From Corynebacterium hansenii (lineage in GTDB: Bacteria; Actinomycetota; Actinomycetes; Mycobacteriales; Mycobacteriaceae), in NCBI RefSeq assembly GCF_030408795.1, contig NZ_CP047211.1, positions 496,001 through 560,000 of the forward strand: a stretch of 64,000 nt of DNA, given 5' to 3'. Numbering within the stretch: position 1 is the first letter of the stretch; every line of letters begins with the position of its first letter. A program made the translations under genes and the position numbers. Positions 9,418 to 18,430 of the stretch are shown here, piece after piece. The notes beneath the pieces were generated by a model. The model saw only the letters and a list, made by a program, of their open reading frames with translations, did not search any database and was not told the DNA's origin.

Positions 9418-10517
9418 CGGATGACCTCGCTTTCGGTGAACTCGTTGAGCTTTGCGACGATGCGCTCGGCCGCCGCGGTCACGTCGCGGCCGGCGTCCCC
9501 GGTCTCCCCGCCGGCGCCCGCGGTTGCGGCGCCCCCGGTCGCGCTGAGCCGCAGCGTCAGACGGCCGAACGACCGGGCCTGCACGTTGGAAACGGAGCCG
9601 TGGGCGACGGTGGCGTCGAGCCCCTCGGCTCGCGCGATGTCGAGCACGCGGCCCAGGGGGACGTCGTCGTCGACGCGGACGGTGACCAGTGCGGCGGCGT
9701 CGTCGGCAAGCGAACCGACCACCGAATCGAGCTCCCGCCCCGCGGGGCGGTCCCGCAGCGCAGTGGCCGCGAACCGCCGTCCGACCTCGGTGGTCGGGTG
9801 GGCGAAGAGGTCGTGGACGGCGGCGTGCTCGACGACCCGGCCGTTTTCCATCACCGCGACGTGGTCGGCGATGGCGCGCACCACCGACATTTCGTGGGTG
9901 ATCAGGACGATGGTCACGCCGAATTTCCGGTTGACCTCGCGCAGCAGCTCGAGCACGTCGGCGGTGGTCTCCGGGTCGAGGGCCGAGGTGGCCTCGTCGG
10001 CGAGCAGCAGCGACGGGTTCGTGGCCAGCGCGCGGGCGATGCCGACGCGCTGCTTCTGCCCGCCCGAAAGCTGCTCGGGGTAGGAATCGCCGCGGTCGCC
10101 CAGGCCGACGAATTCGAGCAGCTCGGCGACGCGTTCCTTCCGCTCGGCGCGGGGCATGCCGGCCAGTTCCAGCGGGTAGGCGACGTTGCCGGCGACGGTG
10201 CGGGAGGTGAAGAGGTTGAACTGCTGGAAGATCATGCCGATGTCGCGGCGGACCTCGCGCAGCTCCCGCTCCTTCATCCCGGCGATGTCCGTGCCGTCGA
10301 GGAGCACCTCGCCGGACGTCGGGGATTCCAGGCCGTTGATCAGGCGGATCAGCGTCGACTTGCCGGCGCCGGAGTAGCCGATGACGCCCAGGACGCCGCC
10401 CGGCTCGACGGACAGGGTGACGTCGTCGACGGCGGGGGTGGCCGATTTGCCGGAGCCGAAGACCTTGGACACTCCGCGCAGTTCGACGCGGGTGCCGGCG
10501 CCGGAATTACTGGGCAT
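9414..10517 (-). CDS. metN: Methionine ABC transporter ATP-binding protein
   Basis: 367 aa. ABC ATPase with Walker A GYSGAGKST (residues 47-55), Q-loop MIFQQFN, signature LSGGQKQ (150-156) and Walker B LLLADEATS with Glu175. Residues from about 270 to the end form the NIL domain typical of MetN, which binds methionine and inhibits transport when the amino acid is plentiful. A Gly/Ala-rich loop (TGGAATAGAGGETGDAG) interrupts it. It overlaps metQ by 11 bases and metI by 4. An ATG at 10517 is used. One copy of the recurrent GCTTTGCGAC motif lies in its last codons. Confidence 0.95.
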   Translation of the reverse strand: MPSNSGAGTRVELRGVSKVFGSGKSATPAVDDVTLSVEPGGVLGVIGYSGAGKSTLIRLINGLESPTSGEVLLDGTDIAGMKERELREVRRDIGMIFQQFNLFTSRTVAGNVAYPLELAGMPRAERKERVAELLEFVGLGDRGDSYPEQLSGGQKQRVGIARALATNPSLLLADEATSALDPETTADVLELLREVNRKFGVTIVLITHEMSVVRAIADHVAVMENGRVVEHAAVHDLFAHPTTEVGRRFAATALRDRPAGRELDSVVGSLADDAAALVTVRVDDDVPLGRVLDIARAEGLDATVAHGSVSNVQARSFGRLTLRLSATGGAATAGAGGETGDAGRDVTAAAERIVAKLNEFTESEVIR

Positions 10518-11403
10518 CGGGGTTCTCGCGGGCGTCCTTTTCGGCGGCGTCGAGGATGGCCTCGAGGTCGGCGGCGGGGCGCTGGACCGGGATGGAGGTG
10601 CCGCGGGAGTCGCGGGCGACGGCTTCGGTGACCTCGGGGCTGTGCCAGATCTCCGCGAGCTTCTTCAGCTGCGGGTTGTCCTTGTTGGCCTGAGTGGTGG
10701 CGAAGACGTTGATGTACGGCTCGGCGGCCTTGTCGTTGGGGTCGTCCTTGAAGATCGCCGAGTTCGGGTCGATGTCGGCGCGGTCGAGGAAGGTGTTGTT
10801 GATCACCGCCGGGGTGCCTTCGCCGTAGGCGGCGGGGGTCTGGGCGGCGTCGATGGGGGTGACGGTGACGCGGGACTTTTCGGCGTCGATGTCCAGCGGC
10901 GTCGGGTTGGCGGAGTCGCCCTTGAGGGTGATCAGGCCGGCTTTCTGCAGGACGCTGAGGGCGCGGCCCTGGTTGGTGGAGTCGTTGGGGATGACGACTT
11001 CGGTGCCGTCCTTGATGTCCTCGGGCTTGTCGCCGCCCTTCCAGTACAGGCCGAGGGGGACGATTTCGGTTGAGGCGATGGGGGTGAGGTCGGCGTCGGC
11101 GCCGACGTTGTACTGCGCCAGGTACTTGATGTGCTGGAACAGGTTGACGTCGAGTTCGCCTTCGTTGAGGGCGGTGTTGACGGGCGGGTATTCGGTGAAG
11201 GGCACGATCTCCATGTCGATGCCGGCTTCCTTGACCTTCTTCTCGAAGACCTGCCAGGCCTCCTTTTCGAAGTCGGTGGTGCCGATGCGGATCGTGTCGC
11301 CCTCGGCGAGCGGCTGCGCGGGCTCGTCGTTGCCGCAGGCGACCAGGCCGGTGGCTGCGAAGGCCAGGGCGACGGCGCCGGCTGCGAAACGTCGCAATGC
11401 CAT
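10507..11403 (-). CDS. metQ: Methionine-binding lipoprotein
   Basis: 298 aa. The signal peptide has a lipobox (ATGLVACGNDEP, Cys23), followed by the NlpA/MetQ fold (IRIGTTDFEKEAWQVF, EIVPFTEYPPVNTAL, GELDVNLFQHIKYL). It captures methionine outside the membrane and delivers it to MetI. It is first in the metQNI operon. AGGAG lies 7 bases upstream of the ATG. A TACGCT -10 box and a TAGAC-N6-GTCTT operator lie upstream, pointing to control by methionine/sulfur status. Confidence 0.94.
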   Translation of the reverse strand: MALRRFAAGAVALAFAATGLVACGNDEPAQPLAEGDTIRIGTTDFEKEAWQVFEKKVKEAGIDMEIVPFTEYPPVNTALNEGELDVNLFQHIKYLAQYNVGADADLTPIASTEIVPLGLYWKGGDKPEDIKDGTEVVIPNDSTNQGRALSVLQKAGLITLKGDSANPTPLDIDAEKSRVTVTPIDAAQTPAAYGEGTPAVINNTFLDRADIDPNSAIFKDDPNDKAAEPYINVFATTQANKDNPQLKKLAEIWHSPEVTEAVARDSRGTSIPVQRPAADLEAILDAAEKDARENPDAQ

Positions 11404-11444
11404 GTGCTTCTCCTTCAGTGTGGGCCCGTCTCGCGGTTCGCGAA

Positions 11445-11460
11445 TAGACCAAGCTGTCTT
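11445..11460. promoter_or_regulatory. McbR-like operator of metQNI
   Basis: TAGAC-CAAGCT-GTCTT matches the C. glutamicum McbR consensus TAGAC-N6-GTCTA at 9 of 10 defined positions. It lies about 42 bases upstream of metQ, just downstream of a TACGCT -10 box read on the minus strand. The mcbR gene itself is not in the window. Confidence 0.75.
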
Positions 11461-11604
11461 GTTGTGGGATCAGCGTAGCACCCTGGGCGGATCGCGCGAA
11501 AAACGGCGTGAGCCGGCGGGCGTCCGCGTTGCGTCGCCCGCGGTTGCCGCGGTTGCTTGACGACGGTTCGGTTCGGCGCGGATCATGGCCGTGACCGGGC
11601 ATGT

Positions 11605-11620
11605 TCGAATGAGCGTTCGT
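11605..11620 (+). promoter_or_regulatory. LexA (SOS) box upstream of dnaE2
   Basis: TCGAAT-GAGC-GTTCGT matches TCGAAC-N4-GTTCGA at 10 of 12 defined positions. TATTAA (11620-11625), a possible -10 box, overlaps its right end by one base. Confidence 0.8.
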
Positions 11621-11643
11621 ATTAATCCGTGGGAGGGTCTACC

Positions 11644-14600
11644 GTGTGTGCCATGAGCGTGTGGAGGGGTTCGGCGGGAGGCGCCGAAGACGTGTCCGGC
11701 GGTGCGGCGTCGCGCCGCGAGGGGCCGCTGAGCTGGTCGCGGGTGGAGCGCATTCTTTCGGGGCGGTCGGTGGGGAAGCTGACTCCCGGATACGGGGTCA
11801 ACGGGAACCGCCGCCGGGAAGCTTCGGGGGCGAATGGGAGGTCGAACGGCCGGGCGGATGGGCGGGCGAACGATCGGGCGAATCGGGCGGCGCCGGAGCG
11901 CAGGGGCGTCGACCTGCATTGCCGGTCCAGCTACTCGTTCCTGCACGGGGCGTCGGACCCGGTGGATCTGGTCGAGGAGGCGGTGCGGCTGGGGCTGCGC
12001 GGGCTGGGCATCGCCGACCGCGACGGGCTCTACGGCGTCGCGCGCTTCGCCGAGGCCGCGGCGGAGGCGGGGCTGGACACCATCATCGGGGCGGAACTGT
12101 CGCTGCCGCAGGCGCCGCTGACGGTGCTGGCCCGCGGGCCGGAGGGATACCGGCGGCTGAGCCACGCCATCAACGACGCCCTGATGACGGGCGGGGAGAA
12201 GGGCGTGGCGCGGTATCCGGCGCTGCCGCAGCTGGCGGAGGCCGCCGGCGGGCACTGGCAGGTGCTCGCCGACGTCGCCTGGCTGCCGCACCTCGGCGAA
12301 TTGGTCGCGGCATTCGGGGCGGGGCAGGTGGCGGTGGACCACCACGCGGACCTGACCCCGGGCGCCGCCGACGACCAGCGCGACCTCGCCGCCGCGGCCG
12401 CCGAACATGGCCTGCGGCAGGTGGCGGGTGCCGCGGCGACGGCGGCGACCCCGGCCGAGGCGCGGGTGGCGGGGGCGAAGCATGCGCTGGCGCAACGCGA
12501 ATCACTCGACGACCACGAGCCGAAGCTGCCGCCGACGGGAGGGTCGTGGCTGCGGTCCGGCACCGAACTGGAGGCCATGTTCGCCCACCTGCCGGGCGTG
12601 GTGGAAACCACGGCGCAGGTCGCGGAGGAATGCGCGTTCACGCTGGACCTCATCGCCCCCGCGCTGCCGGCATGGGACGTGCCCGAGGGCCACGACGAAT
12701 CCTCGTGGCTGGCCAAGCTCGCCGCCGAAGGCGCCCTTCGGCGCTACGGGCCCAGGGACGGGTTGGGCGGGGACGGTGCCCCCGGCGTCGTCAAGCGGGC
12801 CTGGCTGCAGCTGGAACGCGAACTGGACGTGATCGACGAACTCGGTTTTCCGGGGTACTTCCTGATCGTCCACGACATCTGCGAATTCTGCCGGCGCGAG
12901 GACATCCTGGCGCAGGGGCGGGGCTCGGCGGCGAATTCGGTGGTGTGCTTCGCGCTGGGCATCACCAACGTCGACCCCATCTCCGCGGGGCTGCTGTTCG
13001 AGAGGTTCCTGTCGCCCGAGCGCGACGGCCCGCCGGACATCGACCTCGACATCGAATCGGGGCGGCGCGAGGAAGTCATCCAATACGTCTACGGCCGCTA
13101 CGGGCGCGACAACGCCGCGCAGGTGGCCAACGTGATCACCTACCGGCGCCGCGGTGCGCTGCGCGACGCCGCCCGGGCGCTGGGCCACGCGCCGGGCGTC
13201 ATCGACGCGTGGGTGAACCACACCGCCGAACCGCCGGCGCAGGTCGCCGAACTGGCCGAAGGGCTGCGCGGGCAACCCCGCCACCTGGGCATCCACTCCG
13301 GCGGCATGGTCATCTGCGACCGCCCCATCGCCGACGTCGTGCCCGTGGAATGGGCGCGGATGGAAAACCGGTCGGTGGTGCAGTGGGACAAGGACGACTG
13401 CGCCGCCGCCGGGCTGGTCAAGTTCGACCTGCTGGGGCTGGGCATGCTCGAGGCCATCCACCACTGCATCGACCTGGTGCGGGAACACCGCGGCAGGACC
13501 GTGCGGCTGTGGGAGATCGACGTCGCCGAGAAGGCCGTCTACGACATGCTGGCGCGCGCCGACGCCGTCGGGGTGTTCCAGGTCGAATCGCGGGCGCAGA
13601 TGGCCACGCTGCCCAGGCTGCGGCCGCGGGAGTTCTTCGACCTCGTCGTCGAGGTGGCGCTGATCCGCCCCGGCCCGATCCAGGGCGGCAGCGTCCACCC
13701 CTACATCCGCCGGCGCAACGGGCTGGAGGAGGTCACCTACGACCACCCGGTGCTGAAGAAGGCGCTGGGCAAGACGCTGGGCATCCCGCTGTTCCAGGAA
13801 CAGCTGATGCAGATCGCCGTCGACGCCGCCGGCTTCACCGGGGCGGAGGCCGATTCGCTGCGCCGGGCGATGGGCGCGAAGAGGTCGGTGGAGCGGATGG
13901 AGGCGCTGCGCACGCGGTTCCTCGACGGGCTGCGGGAAACCAACGGCATCGTCGGCGACGTCGCCGACCGGCTGTGGGACAAGATCGTCGCCTTCGCCGC
14001 CTACGGGTTCCCCGAATCCCACGCGCAGTCGTTCGCGTCGCTGGTGTACTTCTCCGCCTGGTTCAAGCACCACTACCCGGCGGAGTTCTGCGTCGCCCTG
14101 CTGCGGGCGCAGCCGATGGGCTTCTACTCGCCGCAGTCGCTGGTCGCCGACGCCCGCCGCCACGGGATCGGGTGCGACGGCCCCGACGTCAACGTCTCCG
14201 GCGTCGAAGCGGACTGCCCCGGCGGGAGGATCCGGCTTGGGCTCGGGGCGGTGTCGGGCCTGGGCGCCGACGTGGCCGAACGGATCGTCGCCGCCCGCGA
14301 CGCGACCGGCCCCTTCCGCGACGTCGCCGATCTCGCCCGCCGCGCCTCGCTGTCCGTCTCCCACGTGGAGGCCCTGGCCAGGGCGGGGGCGCTGGAATGT
14401 CTGGGCATGGACCGTCGTCAAGCATTGTGGGCGGCGGGCATCGCGGCCACGGAGCACGAGGGCATGCTGCCCGGGCTGACCGTCGCCTCCGCCCCGGCGC
14501 TGCCCGGCATGACCGAATTCGAACTGGCCGCCGCCGATCTGGCGGGCACCGGCGTCACTCCGGGGGAGTACCCGATGGCGCGGCTGCGCGGGGAACTCGA

Positions 14601-14937
14601 CGCGCTCGGCGTCACCCCGGCGGCCGGGCTGGCGCATGCGGAGGATTCGTCGCGGGTGCTGGTGGCGGGCGTGGTCACCCACCGGCAGCGCCCCGGGACC
14701 TCCGGCGGCGTGGTGTTCCTGGGCATGGAAGACGAAACCGGGCTGATGAACGTCCTGTGCACGCCGGGGCTGTGGAACCGGTTCCGCGTCGTCGCCACCA
14801 CAGAACGGGCGCTGGTCATCCGGGGCATCGCGCAGAACGCATCCGGCGCGGTGACCATCGTCGCCGACAAGATCACCCCGCTGCGCGAGGCCGTCACCGC
14901 ACCCGTCGTCGCCGGGCGCAGCCGGGACTTCCGGTGA
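11644..14937 (+). CDS. dnaE2: Error-prone DNA polymerase III alpha subunit DnaE2
   Basis: 1097 aa. C-family polymerase for damage-induced mutagenic repair. An N-terminal Arg/Gly/Asn-rich extension of about 85 residues precedes the PHP domain (VDLHCRSSYSFLHG, from residue 89). The polymerase active site PDIDLDIES carries Asp465, Asp467 and Asp469. Finger/beta-binding regions follow (AAYGFPESHAQSFASLVYFS) and then the C-terminal OB-fold domain. It lacks the extra C-terminal segments of replicative DnaE1. GTG at 11644 was preferred because GGGAGGG sits 7 bases upstream; ATG at 11653 is possible. It is a monocistronic unit under its own SOS box, apart from imuA'-imuB. Confidence 0.93.
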   Translation: MCAMSVWRGSAGGAEDVSGGAASRREGPLSWSRVERILSGRSVGKLTPGYGVNGNRRREASGANGRSNGRADGRANDRANRAAPERRGVDLHCRSSYSFLHGASDPVDLVEEAVRLGLRGLGIADRDGLYGVARFAEAAAEAGLDTIIGAELSLPQAPLTVLARGPEGYRRLSHAINDALMTGGEKGVARYPALPQLAEAAGGHWQVLADVAWLPHLGELVAAFGAGQVAVDHHADLTPGAADDQRDLAAAAAEHGLRQVAGAAATAATPAEARVAGAKHALAQRESLDDHEPKLPPTGGSWLRSGTELEAMFAHLPGVVETTAQVAEECAFTLDLIAPALPAWDVPEGHDESSWLAKLAAEGALRRYGPRDGLGGDGAPGVVKRAWLQLERELDVIDELGFPGYFLIVHDICEFCRREDILAQGRGSAANSVVCFALGITNVDPISAGLLFERFLSPERDGPPDIDLDIESGRREEVIQYVYGRYGRDNAAQVANVITYRRRGALRDAARALGHAPGVIDAWVNHTAEPPAQVAELAEGLRGQPRHLGIHSGGMVICDRPIADVVPVEWARMENRSVVQWDKDDCAAAGLVKFDLLGLGMLEAIHHCIDLVREHRGRTVRLWEIDVAEKAVYDMLARADAVGVFQVESRAQMATLPRLRPREFFDLVVEVALIRPGPIQGGSVHPYIRRRNGLEEVTYDHPVLKKALGKTLGIPLFQEQLMQIAVDAAGFTGAEADSLRRAMGAKRSVERMEALRTRFLDGLRETNGIVGDVADRLWDKIVAFAAYGFPESHAQSFASLVYFSAWFKHHYPAEFCVALLRAQPMGFYSPQSLVADARRHGIGCDGPDVNVSGVEADCPGGRIRLGLGAVSGLGADVAERIVAARDATGPFRDVADLARRASLSVSHVEALARAGALECLGMDRRQALWAAGIAATEHEGMLPGLTVASAPALPGMTEFELAAADLAGTGVTPGEYPMARLRGELDALGVTPAAGLAHAEDSSRVLVAGVVTHRQRPGTSGGVVFLGMEDETGLMNVLCTPGLWNRFRVVATTERALVIRGIAQNASGAVTIVADKITPLREAVTAPVVAGRSRDFR

Positions 14938-15036
14938 GCGCGGTGGTTTGGGCCGTGGTGCGCGCGGTGGCGGCCATCATCGGACTCCGCGGCCGCGCCA
15001 CCGCCGTGCCCGGCGGGTTTCCTATGATCGGCGGGT

Positions 15037-16911
15037 ATGCGGCACACCCACGGCTCCTCCCTCGCGCCCGACGGCAGCGCGATCGCGTACATCGTGCGCG
15101 ACCGCGGCTACCCCAAGGCCGTCCAGGTGGCGCTCACCGACGGCGGCCTCGGCGCCGAGCGGACCGTGAAACTGCCCGTCGACGGCCCCGTCACCCGCGT
15201 GCTGCACTCGCCCGACGCACGGTGGATCGCCTGCGAAGTCTCCCCGCGCGGCACCGAACGCCTGGAAACGTGGCTGGTGTCCACCGACCCCGCCGTCCCC
15301 GGGGCGAAGCGGCTGCAGCTGTCCGGCGACGCGAAAACCACCCTCGTGGAATGGGACCGCGACAAACTGGCCATGGACGCCGTCGGCGCGGACGGCATCA
15401 CCGAGGCCCGCCTCGTCGACCCGGTGACGGGCGACTACGACGTCCTCGACCGCCGCACCGACTCGTTGCTGGTCTCCGCCGAAGCCGGCCACGCCCTCAT
15501 GCGCGTCGGGCCCCGCGGCAGCCGCGAGCTGCTGCTGGTCAAACCCGACGGGACATGGCTGCCGCTGCTGCGCCCCGAACCCGGCGCCACCACCGACGCC
15601 GGCATCATCCTCCGCGAGAAAACCACCGCCGCCGACGGCCGCGTCACCGCCATCGTGTGCTCCGACCATTCCTCCGACCGCCGCCGCGTGCTGCGGGTGG
15701 CCGTCGACGGCCACGACGTCACCGTCGAAGAGCTCGTGGGCAACCCCGACTCCGACGTCGACGAGTTCGTCATCAGCGAGGACCTGTCCACCGCCGCCGT
15801 GCTGTGGAACACCTCCGGCGTGTCCCTGCTCGACCTGCTGATCCTCGGCGACGACCAGAAGGTGCTGGTCCGCCGGTCGGTGGAACTGCCCGGCATGGTC
15901 GCCTCCGACCTGTCCATCACCGATGACGGCGAACTGCTGTCCATGACCGTCGAAGGCCCGAACCTGCCGCCGACGGTGGAGATCCTGCGGACGTCGACGG
16001 GCAAAATCGAGCCCATCAACATCGACCGCACCCGCCGCATCGCCGAGCGCGCCCAGCGCAATTGCATCCCCGAGCTGGTCCACTACACCGCACGCGACGG
16101 CCTGGAGCTGTCCGGCTGGCTCTACCACGGCGAAGGCGACGACGCCGCCGGTCCGCAACCGACGTACATCCACCTCCACGGCGGCCCCGAACTGCAGTCG
16201 CGGCCCGTCAACCACGACATCTTGACCACGCTGGTCGACTCCGGCGTAACGGTGTTCACGCCGAACATCCGCGGGTCGTCGGGCGCCGGCCGGCAGTTCA
16301 TCCACGCCGACGACCGCTACGGCCGTTTCGCCGCCATCGACGACGTCGCGGACACCGCGCGGTTCCTCGCCGACGCCGGCATCGGCGATCCGGCGCGGCT
16401 GGCGTTGGGCGGCCGCAGCTACGGCGGGTTCCTGTCGCTGCTCGTCGCCGCGCACCACCCCGAACTGTTCCGGTGCATCGTCGACGCGTGCGGCATGACC
16501 AGCTTCGACAGCTACTACGGGTCCACCGAGCCGTGGCTCGCGGCGGCCGCGTACCCGAAGTACGGCTACCCGTTCCAGGACGCGGAGCTGTTGCGCCAGG
16601 TGTCGCCGTTGAACCGGGCCGAGCACATCACGGCGCCGGTGCTGTTCATCCACGGCGAGTGGGACACCAACGTGCCGGAACGGGAGTCGACGCAGATGCG
16701 CGATGCCCTCGGCGCCCGCGGCGTGCCCACCGAGTTCCTGCGGGTGCCGGGTGAGGGCCACAAGTTCGTCAAACCCAAGAGCCGCCGACTCATCGCCGCG
16801 GCGCTGCTGGATTTCCTGGGCCGGCACGGGTTGGTCACGGCGCCGAACCTGACGCCGTTGGACGCCCGCATCGCGGAGATGAAGTCCGGGGCGCCCGGCG
16901 TCGACGACTGA
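15037..16911 (+). CDS. S9-family prolyl oligopeptidase
   Basis: 624 aa. A beta-propeller-like N-terminal half (about 1-370) is followed by an alpha/beta-hydrolase domain. The nucleophile is Ser461 in GGRSYGGF, the acid is the Asp of HGEWDTNVP and the base the His of GEGHKF, so the Ser-Asp-His triad is complete. The oxyanion-associated HLHGGPE segment is present. The family cleaves short peptides; the absence of a signal peptide suggests cytosolic action. TATGAT (15023-15028) ends 8 bases before the ATG. Members are often annotated as acyl-aminoacyl peptidases; the exact specificity is not visible. Confidence 0.85.
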   Translation: MRHTHGSSLAPDGSAIAYIVRDRGYPKAVQVALTDGGLGAERTVKLPVDGPVTRVLHSPDARWIACEVSPRGTERLETWLVSTDPAVPGAKRLQLSGDAKTTLVEWDRDKLAMDAVGADGITEARLVDPVTGDYDVLDRRTDSLLVSAEAGHALMRVGPRGSRELLLVKPDGTWLPLLRPEPGATTDAGIILREKTTAADGRVTAIVCSDHSSDRRRVLRVAVDGHDVTVEELVGNPDSDVDEFVISEDLSTAAVLWNTSGVSLLDLLILGDDQKVLVRRSVELPGMVASDLSITDDGELLSMTVEGPNLPPTVEILRTSTGKIEPINIDRTRRIAERAQRNCIPELVHYTARDGLELSGWLYHGEGDDAAGPQPTYIHLHGGPELQSRPVNHDILTTLVDSGVTVFTPNIRGSSGAGRQFIHADDRYGRFAAIDDVADTARFLADAGIGDPARLALGGRSYGGFLSLLVAAHHPELFRCIVDACGMTSFDSYYGSTEPWLAAAAYPKYGYPFQDAELLRQVSPLNRAEHITAPVLFIHGEWDTNVPERESTQMRDALGARGVPTEFLRVPGEGHKFVKPKSRRLIAAALLDFLGRHGLVTAPNLTPLDARIAEMKSGAPGVDD

Positions 16912-16974
16912 CGACGGGACGGCCCCGCCCCAAAGCGGATGACAGCGTCGCCGACCGTCGGCATACTTTGCCAC

Positions 16975-17571
16975 ATGAACACGAATCCGCGACGGGACAC
17001 GGCACGGGACACGGCACGGGACGACCGGGCGGCGGATTCGCGGACGTCGAAATCCTTCTTCGCGGCGATGATGAAAACCTCGTGCCTGTGGCTGCCGTTC
17101 GTGGCGTTCATGTTCCGGTCCGGGCTGACCGGCGGTGGCGGGTGGTTGACGGCGTATCTCCTTTTGCTGTGGACTCCGGCGTTTTGGGTCCTCGACGCGT
17201 CCCTGGCCATCGTGGCGCACGTCCGGTGGCGTGAAGGCGCCATCGTCGGCGGCTTTTCCCGGTTCGCGATCTGCGCGTGGTGGTTCCTCGCCGCGCTCCC
17301 GGTGATGATTCCCGGGGATCTCACGGATCAGAAGGGCCTCAGCAATCCGTTCCTGGACTGGCTGCTGACGTGGCTGCCGGTGGCGCCGCGCGCTTCATAC
17401 GACGAGGGGCTGGACATCGCGCTCGGGGCGGCGGTCATCGCCTTCCTTTGGTGGGTGGTGACCATGGCCTCCGTGGCGACGTCGAAGCCGTCCACGCCGA
17501 CGCTTGCCGCGGTGAGGCGAGCAGCCCGGACCGGTCCATGGCCGCCCGACCAGGGCAACGCGGGCCGGTGA
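16975..17571 (+). CDS. Small multi-pass membrane protein, paralogue 1
   Basis: 198 aa, function unknown. A charged N-terminus (repeat of DTAR) is followed by about four hydrophobic segments. It shares clear similarity with the genes at 18431 and, more weakly, 18988: LWLP, W(T/A)PAF, V(R/F)RW(R) and WWFLA followed by LDWL(L/S)TWLPV. The core of this family is found on both sides of trmL, indicating local duplication. CATACT ends 7 bases before the ATG, the same promoter layout as its paralogue at 18431. I do not recognise the family. Confidence 0.7.
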   Translation: MNTNPRRDTARDTARDDRAADSRTSKSFFAAMMKTSCLWLPFVAFMFRSGLTGGGGWLTAYLLLLWTPAFWVLDASLAIVAHVRWREGAIVGGFSRFAICAWWFLAALPVMIPGDLTDQKGLSNPFLDWLLTWLPVAPRASYDEGLDIALGAAVIAFLWWVVTMASVATSKPSTPTLAAVRRAARTGPWPPDQGNAGR

Positions 17572-17720
17572 CCGCGCCGCGGCGTGGGCGCAATCCGGTG
17601 CACCGCTGCGGCGCCGCCGTGGGGCGTTTCGGGCGATTGCGCTCCAGTTGACGGTCAAAGGGCGCGGCCGCCGGCCACTCGACGGCGAACGTTTCCGGCG
17701 GGGCGCGTATCTTCTGCACG

Positions 17721-18326
17721 GTGACCGACTCTTCCGACGCCCCCACCCCGGACGGCACCGACGACGCCGCCCCCACCGCCGCGCCTTTCTGCCACGTGCT
17801 GTTCGCCAGCCCGCAGATCCCGCCCAACACGGGCAACGCGATCCGCATGTGCGCGGGCACGGGCGCGGCGCTGCACCTGGCGGAGCCGCTGGGCTTCAAC
17901 TTCGAGGAGAAGCACGTGCGCCGCGCGGGCCTCGACTACCACGATCTCGCGGAGGTCCACGTCCATCCATCGCTCGATGCCGCGCTGACGCGGCTGGTGG
18001 GCCCGGCTCCTGTTTCGCTTGACGACGGTGATGGAGACGGCGGCGTCGTAAAGCGGCCCGGGGACGACGGCGGGCGGCCGCGCGTGTTCGCGTTCACGGC
18101 GCACGGCGGGAAGTGGCACACCGACGTCGAGTACCGGCCGGGGGACGTGCTGTTGTTCGGGCCGGAGCCGACGGGACTGTCGGACGAGGCGCTGGCAGAT
18201 CCGCGGGTGACGGAGCGGATCCGCATCCCGATGATCCCGGGGCGCCGCAGCATGAACCTGTCGAATGCCGCGGCGGTGGCGGCGTACGAGGTGTGGCGCC
18301 AGTTGGGCTTCCCGGGAGGGAAGTGA
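17721..18326 (+). CDS. trmL: TrmL-like tRNA (cytidine/uridine-2'-O-)-methyltransferase
   Basis: 201 aa, SPOUT family. Hallmarks are NTGNAIRMCAGTG near the N-terminus, LLFGPEPTGL (SAM-binding knot) and the C-terminal knot RIPMIPGRRSMNLSNAAAVA. E. coli TrmL methylates the ribose of the wobble base of tRNA-Leu. A low-complexity insertion (DDGDGDGGVVKRPGDDGG, about residues 101-118) sits before the RVFAFTAHG strand. The DNA for this insertion contains the recurrent 10-base motif twice in inverted orientation. The GTG start follows TATCTT by 7 bases. Upstream residues 1-20 are Asp/Pro/Ala-rich. Confidence 0.88.
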   Translation: MTDSSDAPTPDGTDDAAPTAAPFCHVLFASPQIPPNTGNAIRMCAGTGAALHLAEPLGFNFEEKHVRRAGLDYHDLAEVHVHPSLDAALTRLVGPAPVSLDDGDGDGGVVKRPGDDGGRPRVFAFTAHGGKWHTDVEYRPGDVLLFGPEPTGLSDEALADPRVTERIRIPMIPGRRSMNLSNAAAVAAYEVWRQLGFPGGK

Positions 18327-18381
18327 CTGCGGGGCCCCGGAGGGAAGTGACTGCGCACCCCGGGAGGGAAGTGAAGCGGGG
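18311..18381 (+). repeat. Three ~23-bp tandem repeats over the trmL stop codon
   Basis: Units beginning at about 18311, 18335 and 18358 each contain GGAGGGAAGTGA. The first unit encodes the last residues and the TGA of trmL; the other two repeat this end in the untranslated gap. Confidence 0.8.
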
Positions 18382-18430
18382 GCCCGAAAGAGGATGACGG
18401 CGGGCGCGGGGAGCCTGCATACTTTGGCGC

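Noticed and set aside
11404..11470. SAM riboswitch upstream of metQ
   Set aside because: The leader is short and lacks the conserved SAM-I core; a protein operator (McbR-like) explains regulation better.
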